A DNA stretch of 64,000 nucleotides from Nostoc sp. NMS9 (lineage in GTDB: Bacteria > Cyanobacteriota > Cyanobacteriia > Cyanobacteriales > Nostocaceae). Shown here piece by piece: positions 31,190 to 39,893 of this stretch. The translations under genes and the position numbers were made by a program. The notes beneath the pieces were generated by a model, which worked only from the letters and a program-made list of their open reading frames with translations, made no database searches and was not told where the DNA came from. Positions within the stretch are counted from its first letter, which is position 1, and every line of letters begins with the position of its first letter. The DNA is taken from positions 1-64,000 of the forward strand of contig NZ_JABXKL010000030.1 in assembly GCF_017114995.1 (NCBI RefSeq), given 5' to 3'.

Positions 31190-32647
31190 ATGCCTGAAGC
31201 GCTAGAAATTGAGCGTCATAGAGCTGCGATCGCTCGCACTGATATATCTCGCCCCGTGCGATTGGCAATAGAATGGGCAATCCTAAATGCAGACACCACT
31301 TTTTTTGACTACGGTTGCGGCTACGGTGGTGATGTCCAGCGAGTAAAAAACTTAGGTTACACCAGCGCAGGCTGGGACCCTTACTACCATCCCGATGTAC
31401 CACACACCCCCGCCGATGTGGTCAATTTGGGTTATGTCCTCAACGTCATTGAAGACTCAGAAGAACGCCGTCAAAGCCTTTGCCAAGCCTGGGAACTCAC
31501 TGGGAAAGTTTTAATTGTCGCGGCTCAAATACTGATTAACGCTCCCAGCAAGACTCAACTTGCTTACAACGATGGCATTGTGACGCGCCGCAACACTTTT
31601 CAGAAATATTACGAACAACAAGAACTCAAAACTTATATTGATGAAGTCCTAAATGTAGATGCAGTACCGATCGCACTAGGCGTTTACTTTGTTTTTCGAG
31701 ATGAAGCTGAAAAAGAAAGTTACAAAGCTATCCGCTTCTTTTCTACCACTTCTACACCGCGAGTCCGCATTCCCACCAAGCGGTTTGAAGACTATCAAGA
31801 ACAGCTGCAACCACTCATGGCTTTTTTTACTAAGCGCGGTAGACTACCCGTGAAAGGCGAATTGGAAAATGAACAGGAATTAGTGAGCGAATTTGGTAAC
31901 TTTCGCCGCGCCTTCGGTGTAGTTTTGCAAGCTACTGATGAGGCTGAATGGGATGCGATCGCTTACCGTCGTTCTCTCGATATCCAAGTTTATCTCGCCC
32001 TGACTCACTTTGATAAACGTCCTGCATGGCAGAAGCTAGCGCCAGAAATGCGTCACGATATCAAAGCCTTTTTTAGTAGCTACGAGGAAGCTTGTCAAGT
32101 AGCTGACCAAAAACTTTTCAGTTTAGGCAAACCTGGAGTGATTCAAACTGCGTGCGAAAAAAGCCAAATTGGTAAACACACGCGCGGTGCGCTTTATGTC
32201 CATGTTTCCGCACTAGCAGCACTTGATCCCGTACTACGAATTTGTGAAGGTTGTGCTAGTCGTACCATTGGGCGTGTAGATGAAGCCACATTGATCAAAT
32301 ATCACACTGACAAGCCGCAAATATCCTATCTGTCTTACCCTGAATTCGACACTGATCCCCACCCGACGTTAAAAGCCAGCATAGGTATTGATTTAAAAAC
32401 CTTAGTCGTCACTCATCGAGACTATGCAACTAGGGAAAATCCGCCGATTTTGCACCGTAAGGAAACATTTGTTACCAGCAACTACCCAGGCTACGAAGAA
32501 TTTGCTAAACTCACCCAACAAGAACAGCAATTAGGATTACTCAATAGTAAAAGTGACATTGGTACGCTTAAAGGTTGGGAAAAATGCCTTGCTGCACACA
32601 GAGTAGAAATCAGAGGGCATCAGGTTTATTCAATTAAGGAAAATTAA
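31190..32647 (+). CDS. PT-associated putative methyltransferase
   Basis: 485 residues. The N-terminal third is a Rossmann-type SAM-binding fold: FFDYGCGYGGDVQRVKNLGY (motif I) with AGWDPYYHP. NLGYVLNVIEDSEERRQSL is the motif IV-like segment. This is the family known as DNA phosphorothioation-associated putative methyltransferase, found beside dnd genes. Its DNA or other substrate has not been settled to my knowledge. The C-terminal two thirds lack a familiar domain but contain CEGCASRTIG, possibly a metal site. It is co-directional with dndE. Confidence 0.82.
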   Translation: MPEALEIERHRAAIARTDISRPVRLAIEWAILNADTTFFDYGCGYGGDVQRVKNLGYTSAGWDPYYHPDVPHTPADVVNLGYVLNVIEDSEERRQSLCQAWELTGKVLIVAAQILINAPSKTQLAYNDGIVTRRNTFQKYYEQQELKTYIDEVLNVDAVPIALGVYFVFRDEAEKESYKAIRFFSTTSTPRVRIPTKRFEDYQEQLQPLMAFFTKRGRLPVKGELENEQELVSEFGNFRRAFGVVLQATDEAEWDAIAYRRSLDIQVYLALTHFDKRPAWQKLAPEMRHDIKAFFSSYEEACQVADQKLFSLGKPGVIQTACEKSQIGKHTRGALYVHVSALAALDPVLRICEGCASRTIGRVDEATLIKYHTDKPQISYLSYPEFDTDPHPTLKASIGIDLKTLVVTHRDYATRENPPILHRKETFVTSNYPGYEEFAKLTQQEQQLGLLNSKSDIGTLKGWEKCLAAHRVEIRGHQVYSIKEN

Positions 32648-32790
32648 CGAATAATCACACTGTTAGAGTATTGCTGATATGTATCTTAAATAAAGAAAAT
32701 CTTAGCAGATTTGTGTGCTTACACGAAATTAGACAGCAGTTATGGCAAGATAACTGCAATTCAATTAAATAAAAAGGAATCTTCAAGATT

Positions 32791-34092
32791 GTGCAAGTAA
32801 ATAAATCGCTGCTACGAATTTTTGGCAGCCAGAAGATGGGAGCTTTGTTATTTCTTGGCTTCTCATCAGGGTTGCCGTTATATTTAACCAGTCAGACATT
32901 ACAAGCCTGGTTGACCAAAGAAGGGATTAGCTTGGCAGCGATCGCCGCTTTTAGTTTAGTCAAGCTGCCCTATTCTTTAAAATTTCTCTGGTCGCCTTTA
33001 CTAGATAGATTTGTACCGCCTTTTTTGGGGCGGCGTCGAGGTTGGCTGGTAATTACACAGATAGCATTACTGTCAACTATAGCTGTCATGGCTCTACAAC
33101 ACCCATCCCAAGAGCTACAACCTTTAATAATTGCTGCTGTGGCCGTTGCCTTTTTTAGCGCCAGCCAAGACATTTTAGTTGATGCTTACCGCACTGATGT
33201 AGTGGAAGTAGAAGAAAGAGGTGCTGGAGCGTCTATTTACTTGTTGGGTTATCGCGTTGCCATTCTCGTAACTGGTTATGTCACCCTATTTTTGGCAGAC
33301 AGAATGCCTTGGCAAGCTGTTTACTTGTTGATGTCGCTGTTGATGCTCGTAGGCTTGGTAACTTCTATTTTTGCACCAGAACCAGTCCTACGCGATCGCC
33401 CGCCTCAGACTTTATCCGCCGCCGTCAAATTACCTTTCATTGAATTTTTCCAGCGTCAGGGCTGGCTACAAGGACTTTTAATCCTGATATTCATTGTGAT
33501 CTACAAGTTGGGGGATTCTTTACTAAAGAATGTATCCACCCCATTTTTGTTAGATAAAGGTTTACATTTTACTCAAACCGACATCGCATTTCCTGGTGCG
33601 CTGGGAATTTTTGCCACTATTATTGGCACTTTGGCAGCAGGAGCAGTAATGACCAAAATTGGTGTTAATCGATCCCTCTGGATATTCGCCATAATGCAAG
33701 CTGTCGGCAACTTGGCTTTCTTTGCGTTAGCAGTAGTAGGTAAAAACTTTTATCTAATGTTAGCTGCCGTTAATATAGAACAATTCTGTGCTGGTTTAGA
33801 AACAGCTGCTTTTGTAGCATTTTTGATGAGTCTTTGTAACCAAAGCTTTTCAGCTACACAGTACGCTTTACTTTCGAGTTTGCAGGCTTTTAGTAGAGAT
33901 ATTCTCACGGCTCCAGCAGGTACATGGGCACAAACCACCGGCTGGTCTACATTCTTTCTACTGACAGCAATAGCTGCTTTGCCGGGATTACTATTATTGC
34001 CATTCTTTGCCCCTTGGAATCCAAAGCCAGTGGTAGTATTATCCAGACCAGGACTTGACGACGAAGAAGAGGATATATGGGGAATCAAGTAG
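32791..34092 (+). CDS. AmpG-like MFS permease
   Basis: 433 residues with about 12 membrane segments. LFLGFSSGLPLYLTSQTLQA and KLPYSLKFLWSPLLDRFVPP are typical of AmpG muropeptide/peptidoglycan-fragment transporters of the inner membrane. It starts at a GTG with AAAGGAA upstream. It ends 16 bases inside the next gene, so the two are probably co-expressed. First gene of the ordinary right half of the window. Confidence 0.8.
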   Translation: MQVNKSLLRIFGSQKMGALLFLGFSSGLPLYLTSQTLQAWLTKEGISLAAIAAFSLVKLPYSLKFLWSPLLDRFVPPFLGRRRGWLVITQIALLSTIAVMALQHPSQELQPLIIAAVAVAFFSASQDILVDAYRTDVVEVEERGAGASIYLLGYRVAILVTGYVTLFLADRMPWQAVYLLMSLLMLVGLVTSIFAPEPVLRDRPPQTLSAAVKLPFIEFFQRQGWLQGLLILIFIVIYKLGDSLLKNVSTPFLLDKGLHFTQTDIAFPGALGIFATIIGTLAAGAVMTKIGVNRSLWIFAIMQAVGNLAFFALAVVGKNFYLMLAAVNIEQFCAGLETAAFVAFLMSLCNQSFSATQYALLSSLQAFSRDILTAPAGTWAQTTGWSTFFLLTAIAALPGLLLLPFFAPWNPKPVVVLSRPGLDDEEEDIWGIK

Positions 34093-34499
34093 TTATTGCT
34101 GTCGGCACATTTATTCTCTTACTGACTGGTTTATTACTTGGGTATGTTCTCTCGCAGTTAGTTCTGGGATTTCTAGCATTTAACCTCCTAACTTTTTTTG
34201 GAACACTCAGCCTAATTTTAATTTTTGGTACACTTTATTACGTCTTATTTTGGCAGTTGCGGAGAGAACAATCCCGGCCATCAACTCCATCAACCATAAA
34301 TGAAGGGATACCAACTCAGGTAGAGGAGGGTTTATCTGATAGCTATCTCAAAAACAGGCTAATTGCTAAATTATCTGGTGATACTGTCGCAGCCGAACGG
34401 TTAATTCAACAGGCAAAAGAGACTTATCCTGGGATGCCGGAGAATTGGTATTGCGAAAGAGTACTTGATGATTTGGAGAGCGATCGCCAGCGGGAGTAG
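34077..34499 (+). CDS. Small membrane protein
   Basis: 140 residues. Two hydrophobic helices (about 6-30 and 33-60), then a soluble tail ending KLSGDTVAAERLIQQAKETY with a PGMPENWYCERVLDDLE segment. This resembles a conserved hypothetical cyanobacterial protein. It overlaps the ampG-like gene by 16 bases. Role unknown. Confidence 0.65.
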   Translation: MGNQVVIAVGTFILLLTGLLLGYVLSQLVLGFLAFNLLTFFGTLSLILIFGTLYYVLFWQLRREQSRPSTPSTINEGIPTQVEEGLSDSYLKNRLIAKLSGDTVAAERLIQQAKETYPGMPENWYCERVLDDLESDRQRE

Positions 34500-34631
34500 G
34501 GGAGTAGGGGGACAAGGAGAATAACAATGCCCAATTCCCTATGCACATAAAATTGCTAAAATAAATCAAGAATACTTCACAAATCTTCAGCTAGGTTCTC
34601 ATAAAAGTTCCTAGCTTCTTGCAATTAAAAT

Positions 34632-34820
34632 ATGGCTATTTTTCGTCAATACATCGCTCCGCTGCTTGCGGTATTGGTATTTCTCTTTGCCCTAGTTGCA
34701 GTCAGCGCCCGGATCTTTTTACCGTCCGATATGGCAGCACCCGCACCAATTGAACAGGTAGAGGTAACTTCTCAACCTACTCCAACTGATTTACCTCCAG
34801 CAGCACATAACGCGAGCTAG
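34632..34820 (+). CDS. Small single-pass membrane protein
   Basis: 62 residues. IAPLLAVLVFLFALVAVSAR is one membrane helix; the rest is a Pro/Thr-rich tail. The ATG follows an intergenic region with no clear ribosome binding site. I do not recognise the family. Confidence 0.5.
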   Translation: MAIFRQYIAPLLAVLVFLFALVAVSARIFLPSDMAAPAPIEQVEVTSQPTPTDLPPAAHNAS

Positions 34821-34841
34821 CTAAGTCAATAAACATTAGCA

Positions 34842-35399
34842 GTGTCTGAGCAACTATTACCTGGATATATTATTCGCCGTGGCTCTCTTTTGGAGCGATC
34901 GCTGCTGCTTAAATTTATGCAGCGAACTTACCAGGATCTCTTTCCCAAAGAGGATTTTTCCCACTTAGAGCAAACAGTTAAGCAATACTTTTCTAGCAAT
35001 ACGCCCTTGTGGTGGGTAGAAGAGGAGGGGGAGCAGGGGAGCAGGGGAGCAGGGGAGCAAGGGAGCAATAAAGAATCTCTCTCCTCTGCCCCTCTGCCCC
35101 TCTGCCCCTCTGTCCCCCATCCCCAGATCGCTTGCCTCTGGGTGGGCAATGCTATAGATCAAGTACATGGAAACCGTCATGCTCACATCTTTATCCTCTA
35201 CGTTGTACCAGAACATCGGCGACGGGGTATTGGTACAGCCTTGATGCGATATCTGGAAAATTGGGCTATTCAAAGAGGCGATCGCCAAATTGGCCTGCAA
35301 GTGTTTCAATCAAACAAACCCGCATTGAATCTTTATAATCAGTTAGGTTATCAAACCCAATCCATCTGGATGGTAAAATTCCTGAGTGCAGAAAAATAA
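34842..35399 (+). CDS. GNAT-family N-acetyltransferase with repeat insert
   Basis: 185 residues from a GTG. The acetyl-CoA site is VVPEHRRRGIGTALMRYLEN (motif A). VFQSNKPALNLYNQLGYQTQ is the C-terminal GNAT signature. Substrate unknown; the layout suggests a RimI-like or small-molecule acetyltransferase. Residues 61-95 (GEQGSRGAGEQGSNKESLSS and beyond) are encoded by a GGGAGCAGGGGAGCAGGGGA / CTCTGCCCCTCTGCCCCTCT repeat (35022-35126). The repeat stays in frame and falls in a loop before the CoA-binding core. Confidence 0.75.
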   Translation: MSEQLLPGYIIRRGSLLERSLLLKFMQRTYQDLFPKEDFSHLEQTVKQYFSSNTPLWWVEEEGEQGSRGAGEQGSNKESLSSAPLPLCPSVPHPQIACLWVGNAIDQVHGNRHAHIFILYVVPEHRRRGIGTALMRYLENWAIQRGDRQIGLQVFQSNKPALNLYNQLGYQTQSIWMVKFLSAEK

Positions 35400-35545
35400 A
35401 CTCAAGGATAGCGATAACATACTGTAGCGTCTGAGTTATAGAGGTTCTCGTTTGGATAAAACTCAACGAGGAAGAAGGAAAAATGTATAAGAACCCAACT
35501 AATATATATAAAGCTTTAACTTATTAGCGCGGGGGATTATGTGTT
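35400..35545. other. Leader/promoter region of the HEAT-repeat gene
   Basis: AT-rich, no gene. Probably the promoter of the gene at 35574. It ends in the hairpin listed separately. Confidence 0.35.
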
Positions 35546-35562
35546 AATCCCTTTTCGGGATT
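35546..35562 (+). promoter_or_regulatory. Solitary hairpin resembling a cyanobacterial CRISPR repeat end
   Basis: AATCCC-TTTTC-GGGATT followed by GAAATC, 12 bases before the start of the HEAT-repeat gene. Nostoc-type CRISPR repeats commonly end AATCCC-loop-GGGATTGAAAC. Only one copy is present and no spacers follow, so this is not an array. In its position it could act as a leader hairpin on the mRNA. Confidence 0.4.
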
Positions 35563-35573
35563 GAAATCAAATT

Positions 35574-36332
35574 ATGTATGACGAAGACGATCTAAGCCTA
35601 CTCGATATTGAGGAGGAGCTAGAAAGCCCCTTAGATAAAATAGAGCCGCTAACTGCCGAATCAGTTGTGGCAAAGCCAGATCCAGAAGTGATGCTAGCCT
35701 TGCTGGAAAATCCCCAGCCTCAGCAACGAATGTTAGCGGCACGTGCTTTTTGTGATATTGAAGATGCCCGTTCTACCCCCCATCTGATTCGCCTGTTAAC
35801 TGATACTTGTCCCTTAGTGCGGGTAAGTGCAGCTTATGGCATCGGACGCAATCCCAGTTTAGAAGCAGTGAGTCCGTTAATTGCTCAACTAAACAGTGAT
35901 TGGAATGGCTATGTGCGTAAAGGTGTAGTTTGGGCTTTAGGAAACTGTCGCGATCGCCGTTCTTTAGCACCTTTAGCAAACGCCCTCAGAACAGACATTT
36001 CCGCAGTGCGTTTGTGGGCTGCTAGCGCCTTAGCACAGATGGCAGAAGTCGGTTATGAAGCAGTTATAGGGGCAATACCACCATTAATCGAAGCCTTAGT
36101 CCAAGATCCCGTAGCAGCGGTGCGGAGTAACAGTGCTTGGGCAATTGGTCAACTATGCCGCGAATTGCCTTCTAATGTAGTTTATGCCACAGCGATCGAT
36201 GCCCTAATTCAAGCCTTTGCCGAAGATCAAGATTTGGGAGTCCGGGAAGACGCCAAAGCCTCACTATTAGGAGTGGGCGATCCCCGTGGCTTGCAACTGA
36301 TTGAAACCCTGGAACAAGAAGGGTGGTTTTGA
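35574..36332 (+). CDS. HEAT-repeat protein
   Basis: 252 residues. After an acidic N-terminus (MYDEDDLSLLDIEEELESPL) there are five or six HEAT/PBS-lyase-type repeats, for example VRVSAAYGIGRNPSLEAVSP, VRKGVVWALGNCRDRRSLAP and VRSNSAWAIGQLC. Proteins with such repeats in cyanobacteria include phycobilin lyases and NblB-like factors; this one could be related, but the repeats alone do not prove it. Soluble, protein-binding scaffold likely. Confidence 0.75.
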   Translation: MYDEDDLSLLDIEEELESPLDKIEPLTAESVVAKPDPEVMLALLENPQPQQRMLAARAFCDIEDARSTPHLIRLLTDTCPLVRVSAAYGIGRNPSLEAVSPLIAQLNSDWNGYVRKGVVWALGNCRDRRSLAPLANALRTDISAVRLWAASALAQMAEVGYEAVIGAIPPLIEALVQDPVAAVRSNSAWAIGQLCRELPSNVVYATAIDALIQAFAEDQDLGVREDAKASLLGVGDPRGLQLIETLEQEGWF

Positions 36333-36408
36333 TTTGGGAATGGGGCATTGGGCATGGGGGATTGGGCATCGGTTATTCTCTTTGTCCCCTCATCCACTCC
36401 CCCAGCTG

Positions 36409-36822
36409 TTACTGTCCTTCAGCTACAGGTTTGACTAAATTTAAGTCATAAGGGCGCTCAGTATCATCCTCACCCAAATATTCACCATTTTGAATTTCCA
36501 GAATAACTAGCGGAATATGTCCAGGATTTTCTACCTTATGTAGAGTTGCTGCGGGGACATAAGTTGATTCGTTTCGATTCAGTAATATTTCTGTATCGCC
36601 ACAAGTCACCTTTGCCACACCGGAAACTACAACCCAATGTTCATTGCGGTGATAATGAATTTGTGGTTTAATGCCATGCCTAGGCTTGATTTCCACACGA
36701 CTAATTCTATAGGTTTCTCCCTCCTCGATTACCTCCACCTCACCCCAATATCGTGTACCTGAATGTGGAGACATTTCGTTGATATTTGACTGAGTATTGT
36801 TTTCATTGGGAGTCATAATCAA
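36409..36822 (-). CDS. Cupin protein, mannose-6-phosphate isomerase type II-like
   Basis: 137 residues. Cupin motifs: HYHRNEHWVVVSGVAKVTCG (first metal motif) and YVPAATLHKVENPGHIPLVI (second). The domain matches the isomerase half of bifunctional mannose-1-phosphate guanylyltransferase / mannose-6-phosphate isomerase, here without the transferase half. Free-standing versions are common in cyanobacteria. Function probably sugar-phosphate or nucleotide-sugar metabolism. The start could be 36822 or 36816. Confidence 0.8.
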   Translation of the reverse strand: MIMTPNENNTQSNINEMSPHSGTRYWGEVEVIEEGETYRISRVEIKPRHGIKPQIHYHRNEHWVVVSGVAKVTCGDTEILLNRNESTYVPAATLHKVENPGHIPLVILEIQNGEYLGEDDTERPYDLNLVKPVAEGQ

Positions 36823-36991
36823 TTTCTCAACCAGATGAGTATTAGTATTTATCAGTGATTTACCGTAAACGAGATCAAGCTGAGTAGAAAGATGCAGTCA
36901 CAACATCTTATCTTTCTATAAATAATGACAACTGCTCTAATTTGCCCCCAGCTAACAGATTCTATCCCCGAATTTATTAATTTTGAATTGT

Positions 36992-38356
36992 TCACTCCCC
37001 CGTATACTGAATCCGATAAATCCGATTATTGGCTTCTTCTGTTAGTAGTAGACTACCATCTGACAACACGAGTAAACCTACAGGCCGTCCCCAAGTACTT
37101 GGTACAGAAGGATTTAGCAAAAATCCTGTGAGAAAGTCTTCGTAGTAGCCAAGCGATCGCCCTTTAGCGTCGAAAGGAACAAATACAATTTTATAACCAG
37201 TGCCGCGATCGCGGTTCCAAGAACCACGAAAAGCCACAAAAGAACCGTTCCGGTATTTTTTTGGAAACGTTTTACCATCATAAAACTGCAAGCCCAATGC
37301 TGCTGAGTGCGCCTGGAACAGCACATCTGGCGTTTGAGTCCGGGCTACTAAATCAGGACGTTTACTTTTGTCATCTGTCTTTTGGCGCGGATCGAGGTTG
37401 TTTGGTGTTAGATAAGCATAGGGCCAGCCGTAAAATGCCCCCTGTTTAACGCGTGTCAGGTAGTCTGGCACCAAATCATCACCAATTCCATCCCGTTCGT
37501 TAACAGTGCTATAAAGTTCTTTAGTTACAGGATGAAAGTCTAAACCAACAGGGTTACGCAAGCCAGAAGCGAAAGTTTGCTGCTGTGAACCATCTAAATT
37601 CATCACTTGTATGGAAGCCCGTGGTAAGGGTTCTTCATCTACATTGGTTCCCGATCCAACTGAAATATATAATTTATTGCGATCGGGCGAGACAACGACA
37701 TTGCGCGTCCAATGATTGTTATAACCTTGAGCGGGCAAGTCGGCAATTTTTTCCCCCTTACCTGTAATCTTATTTTGATCTTGAGTATAGGGAAAACGCA
37801 CCACAGCATCTGTATTCCCCAGAAAAAAAGAATTACCTGCAAAAGCCATTCCAAAGGGTCTATTGAGTCCGTTGTCCCTACTAGCAAAGGTTTCTCGAAC
37901 GTCAGCTACACCATCAGTATTGTTGTCACGCAACAGCCGAATGCGATTTTGCCCGGTTTCAGTCACTAAGACATCACCACTGGGGGTTAAAGCTAGCCAG
38001 CGTGGGGCATCTAAACCTTCAGCAAAGACGTTTACTGTGAAGCCTTGTGGTACACGCAGCACCGGATTTTGTGGAATGGGCACAACTTCAGGCCGCTTGG
38101 AAGCGCTTTCTGTTGCAAAGGGCGCTGGTAAATTCTTCAGATTGATTCGGATGGGTGTAGGTGAAAGTGCTTCAGTAGGGACAATATTTTTTGGCTGTGT
38201 AGGATTCTGTGTCAGTTGGGTAGAAGGTACAGATTTTTGAGGTGTAGGATTATCTGAGTTAGCGCGAGTCTGGTTACAGGCTGCTGCCAAAGTCATTAAA
38301 AAAACTGGCAGCAAGCAACGCGCAGGGACTTTCATGGTGGTAGACATTATACACAA
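36992..38356 (-). CDS. PQQ-type sugar (sorbosone) dehydrogenase-like lipoprotein
   Basis: 454 residues. Signal peptide with lipobox (VFLMTLAAAC), so probably a lipoprotein on the outer face of a membrane. A Pro/Thr-rich linker is followed by a six-bladed propeller of the soluble glucose/sorbosone dehydrogenase family: GFTVNVFAEGLDAPRWLALT, VLVTETGQNRIRLL, ASGLRNPVGLDFHPVTKELY and SDGSLLLTEEANNRIYRI. The substrate is not predictable. ATGs at 38347 and 38335 are alternative starts giving a shorter signal. Confidence 0.8.
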   Translation of the reverse strand: MCIMSTTMKVPARCLLPVFLMTLAAACNQTRANSDNPTPQKSVPSTQLTQNPTQPKNIVPTEALSPTPIRINLKNLPAPFATESASKRPEVVPIPQNPVLRVPQGFTVNVFAEGLDAPRWLALTPSGDVLVTETGQNRIRLLRDNNTDGVADVRETFASRDNGLNRPFGMAFAGNSFFLGNTDAVVRFPYTQDQNKITGKGEKIADLPAQGYNNHWTRNVVVSPDRNKLYISVGSGTNVDEEPLPRASIQVMNLDGSQQQTFASGLRNPVGLDFHPVTKELYSTVNERDGIGDDLVPDYLTRVKQGAFYGWPYAYLTPNNLDPRQKTDDKSKRPDLVARTQTPDVLFQAHSAALGLQFYDGKTFPKKYRNGSFVAFRGSWNRDRGTGYKIVFVPFDAKGRSLGYYEDFLTGFLLNPSVPSTWGRPVGLLVLSDGSLLLTEEANNRIYRIQYTGE

Positions 38357-38671
38357 TGTTCCTACTCTAGACTTGAGGCTTAATAATTGTCGCCAGTCAA
38401 AAGTTTGATTTTCCTTAGTTAGTCATCCTATTAACAATTCAAAAATAAAGCACTAGTACCGCAAGGAGGAATTAAAAATTAAAAATTAAAAATGAATACA
38501 GCATAAGCGTTTCATCGATTTGGAATGGGTGGTTTATTTCCGCCGACCTGTACTAGTGACTAAATTCTATTCTCAATGCCCAATGCTCAATGACACCAGT
38601 CGCCTCAAGTCGGGAAACCCGCCCACGGCGCTGGCTCCCCAATGCCCAATATTTACACATACAAACATTTG
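38357..38671. repeat. Intergenic region with short repeats
   Basis: No gene. Contains a tandem aattaaaaattaaaaattaa (about 38471-38490), caatgcccaatgctcaatga runs (about 38575) and a CTCAAGTCGGGAAACCCGCC element (about 38605), also present near 58040 in diverged form. Confidence 0.5.
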
Positions 38672-39865
38672 TTAGTAAGCAAAAAATTTTTCAAATTCTG
38701 CTGCTGGTAAGGGACGACTAAATAGAAACCCTTGCATATAATTACAGTTGTGTTGGCGTAAAAAACCTAATTCTGCTTCTGTTTCTACACCTTCAGCCAC
38801 TACATCTAGATTGAGATTATGAGCCATCTGAATTAATGCCTTAGCGATGGCTGACTTTTGCAAATCGTTAGCAACATTATGGATAAAATAACGGTCTATT
38901 TTTAATGTATTAATTGGTAAATTTTTCAGATAAATCAAAGAAGAATAACCCGTACCAAAATCATCGATCGCAATTTTAACACCCAAAGATTGCAATTTGC
39001 TCATAGTAGCGATCGCACTATTTACATCTTGCATAATCATACTTTCAGTGAGTTCTAGTTCTAGGTTATGTGGTTCCAAATTATTCACAGATATAAAATT
39101 CACTACATTATGAATGAAATCTGGCTGATTAAATTCAATTACTGACAGATTTACAGCAACAATCAAGGAATGAATTCCAGCATCACGCCAGCTTTTAATT
39201 TGTTGGCATACCCTTTTTAATACCCATTTTCCAATCGGAACAATTAAACCTGTAGACTCTGCTAACGGAATAAATTCTGTTGGATAAATCATTCCTAATT
39301 CTGGACTTTGCCAGCGCAATAAACTTTCAGCACCTACTATTTTTCCAGATGCGATATCGACTATTGGTTGATAATAAATTTCAAATTCTTGAAAATTATG
39401 TTGTTTGATAGCTCGGTGTAAGCTAATTTCTAACAACTGCATTTTTGGAGACAAGTTATTAATTACTGTCTGAGGAGATAAATACCTTTTTAAAGTAGCG
39501 TATTTTTCCAACCTGTTGATGATGGCACTTAATAACTCAGATCGAGTGAATGGCTTAGTTATATAGTCATCTGCACCCATATCCATACCTTGACGGAAGT
39601 CAGATTTGGCAGATTTCGCAGTGAGAAAGATGAAGGGAATTGTTGCCGTTGATGGATCTTGACGTAATGCTGTTAGCACGCCATAACCATCAATTTCTGG
39701 CATCATCATATCACAAAGAATTAAATCAGGAACTTCGGAGATAGCCAAATTTACCCCGATTCTGCCATTAGCCGCAGCAATAGTTTCAAAATCTTCAGCT
39801 TCTAGCAAATCTAAAATGTTTTCCCTAACTGCTTCCTCATCTTCTATTATTAATATTCTGTGCAT
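38672..39865 (-). CDS. Response regulator with EAL domain (c-di-GMP phosphodiesterase)
   Basis: 397 residues. Receiver domain 1-120: IIEDEEAVREN, the phosphorylation Asp in LILCDMMMPEIDG, the Lys in YITKPF. EAL domain about 145-395 with all catalytic motifs: GAESLLRW (EAL variant ESL), AVNLS, ELTESM, AIDDFGTGYSS, LKIDR, VAEGVET. It should hydrolyse cyclic di-GMP under control of phosphorylation. The upstream kinase-like gene is only 28 bases away on the same strand but has lost its ATP site, so another kinase must supply phosphate. Confidence 0.88.
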   Translation of the reverse strand: MHRILIIEDEEAVRENILDLLEAEDFETIAAANGRIGVNLAISEVPDLILCDMMMPEIDGYGVLTALRQDPSTATIPFIFLTAKSAKSDFRQGMDMGADDYITKPFTRSELLSAIINRLEKYATLKRYLSPQTVINNLSPKMQLLEISLHRAIKQHNFQEFEIYYQPIVDIASGKIVGAESLLRWQSPELGMIYPTEFIPLAESTGLIVPIGKWVLKRVCQQIKSWRDAGIHSLIVAVNLSVIEFNQPDFIHNVVNFISVNNLEPHNLELELTESMIMQDVNSAIATMSKLQSLGVKIAIDDFGTGYSSLIYLKNLPINTLKIDRYFIHNVANDLQKSAIAKALIQMAHNLNLDVVAEGVETEAELGFLRQHNCNYMQGFLFSRPLPAAEFEKFFAY

Positions 39866-39893
39866 AAATTACCTCATCTTTATATTTTATTAT

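Noticed and set aside
34928..35309. Minus-strand frames across the GNAT gene
   Set aside because: Open only because the G/C-strand repeat is open in several frames; the plus-strand GNAT motifs decide.
35541..35570. CRISPR array
   Set aside because: Only one repeat-like hairpin, with no second copy or spacer nearby; listed instead as a solitary element.
37114..38240. Several plus- and minus-strand frames inside the PQQ-type dehydrogenase gene
   Set aside because: Shadows of a complete propeller protein with clear motifs.
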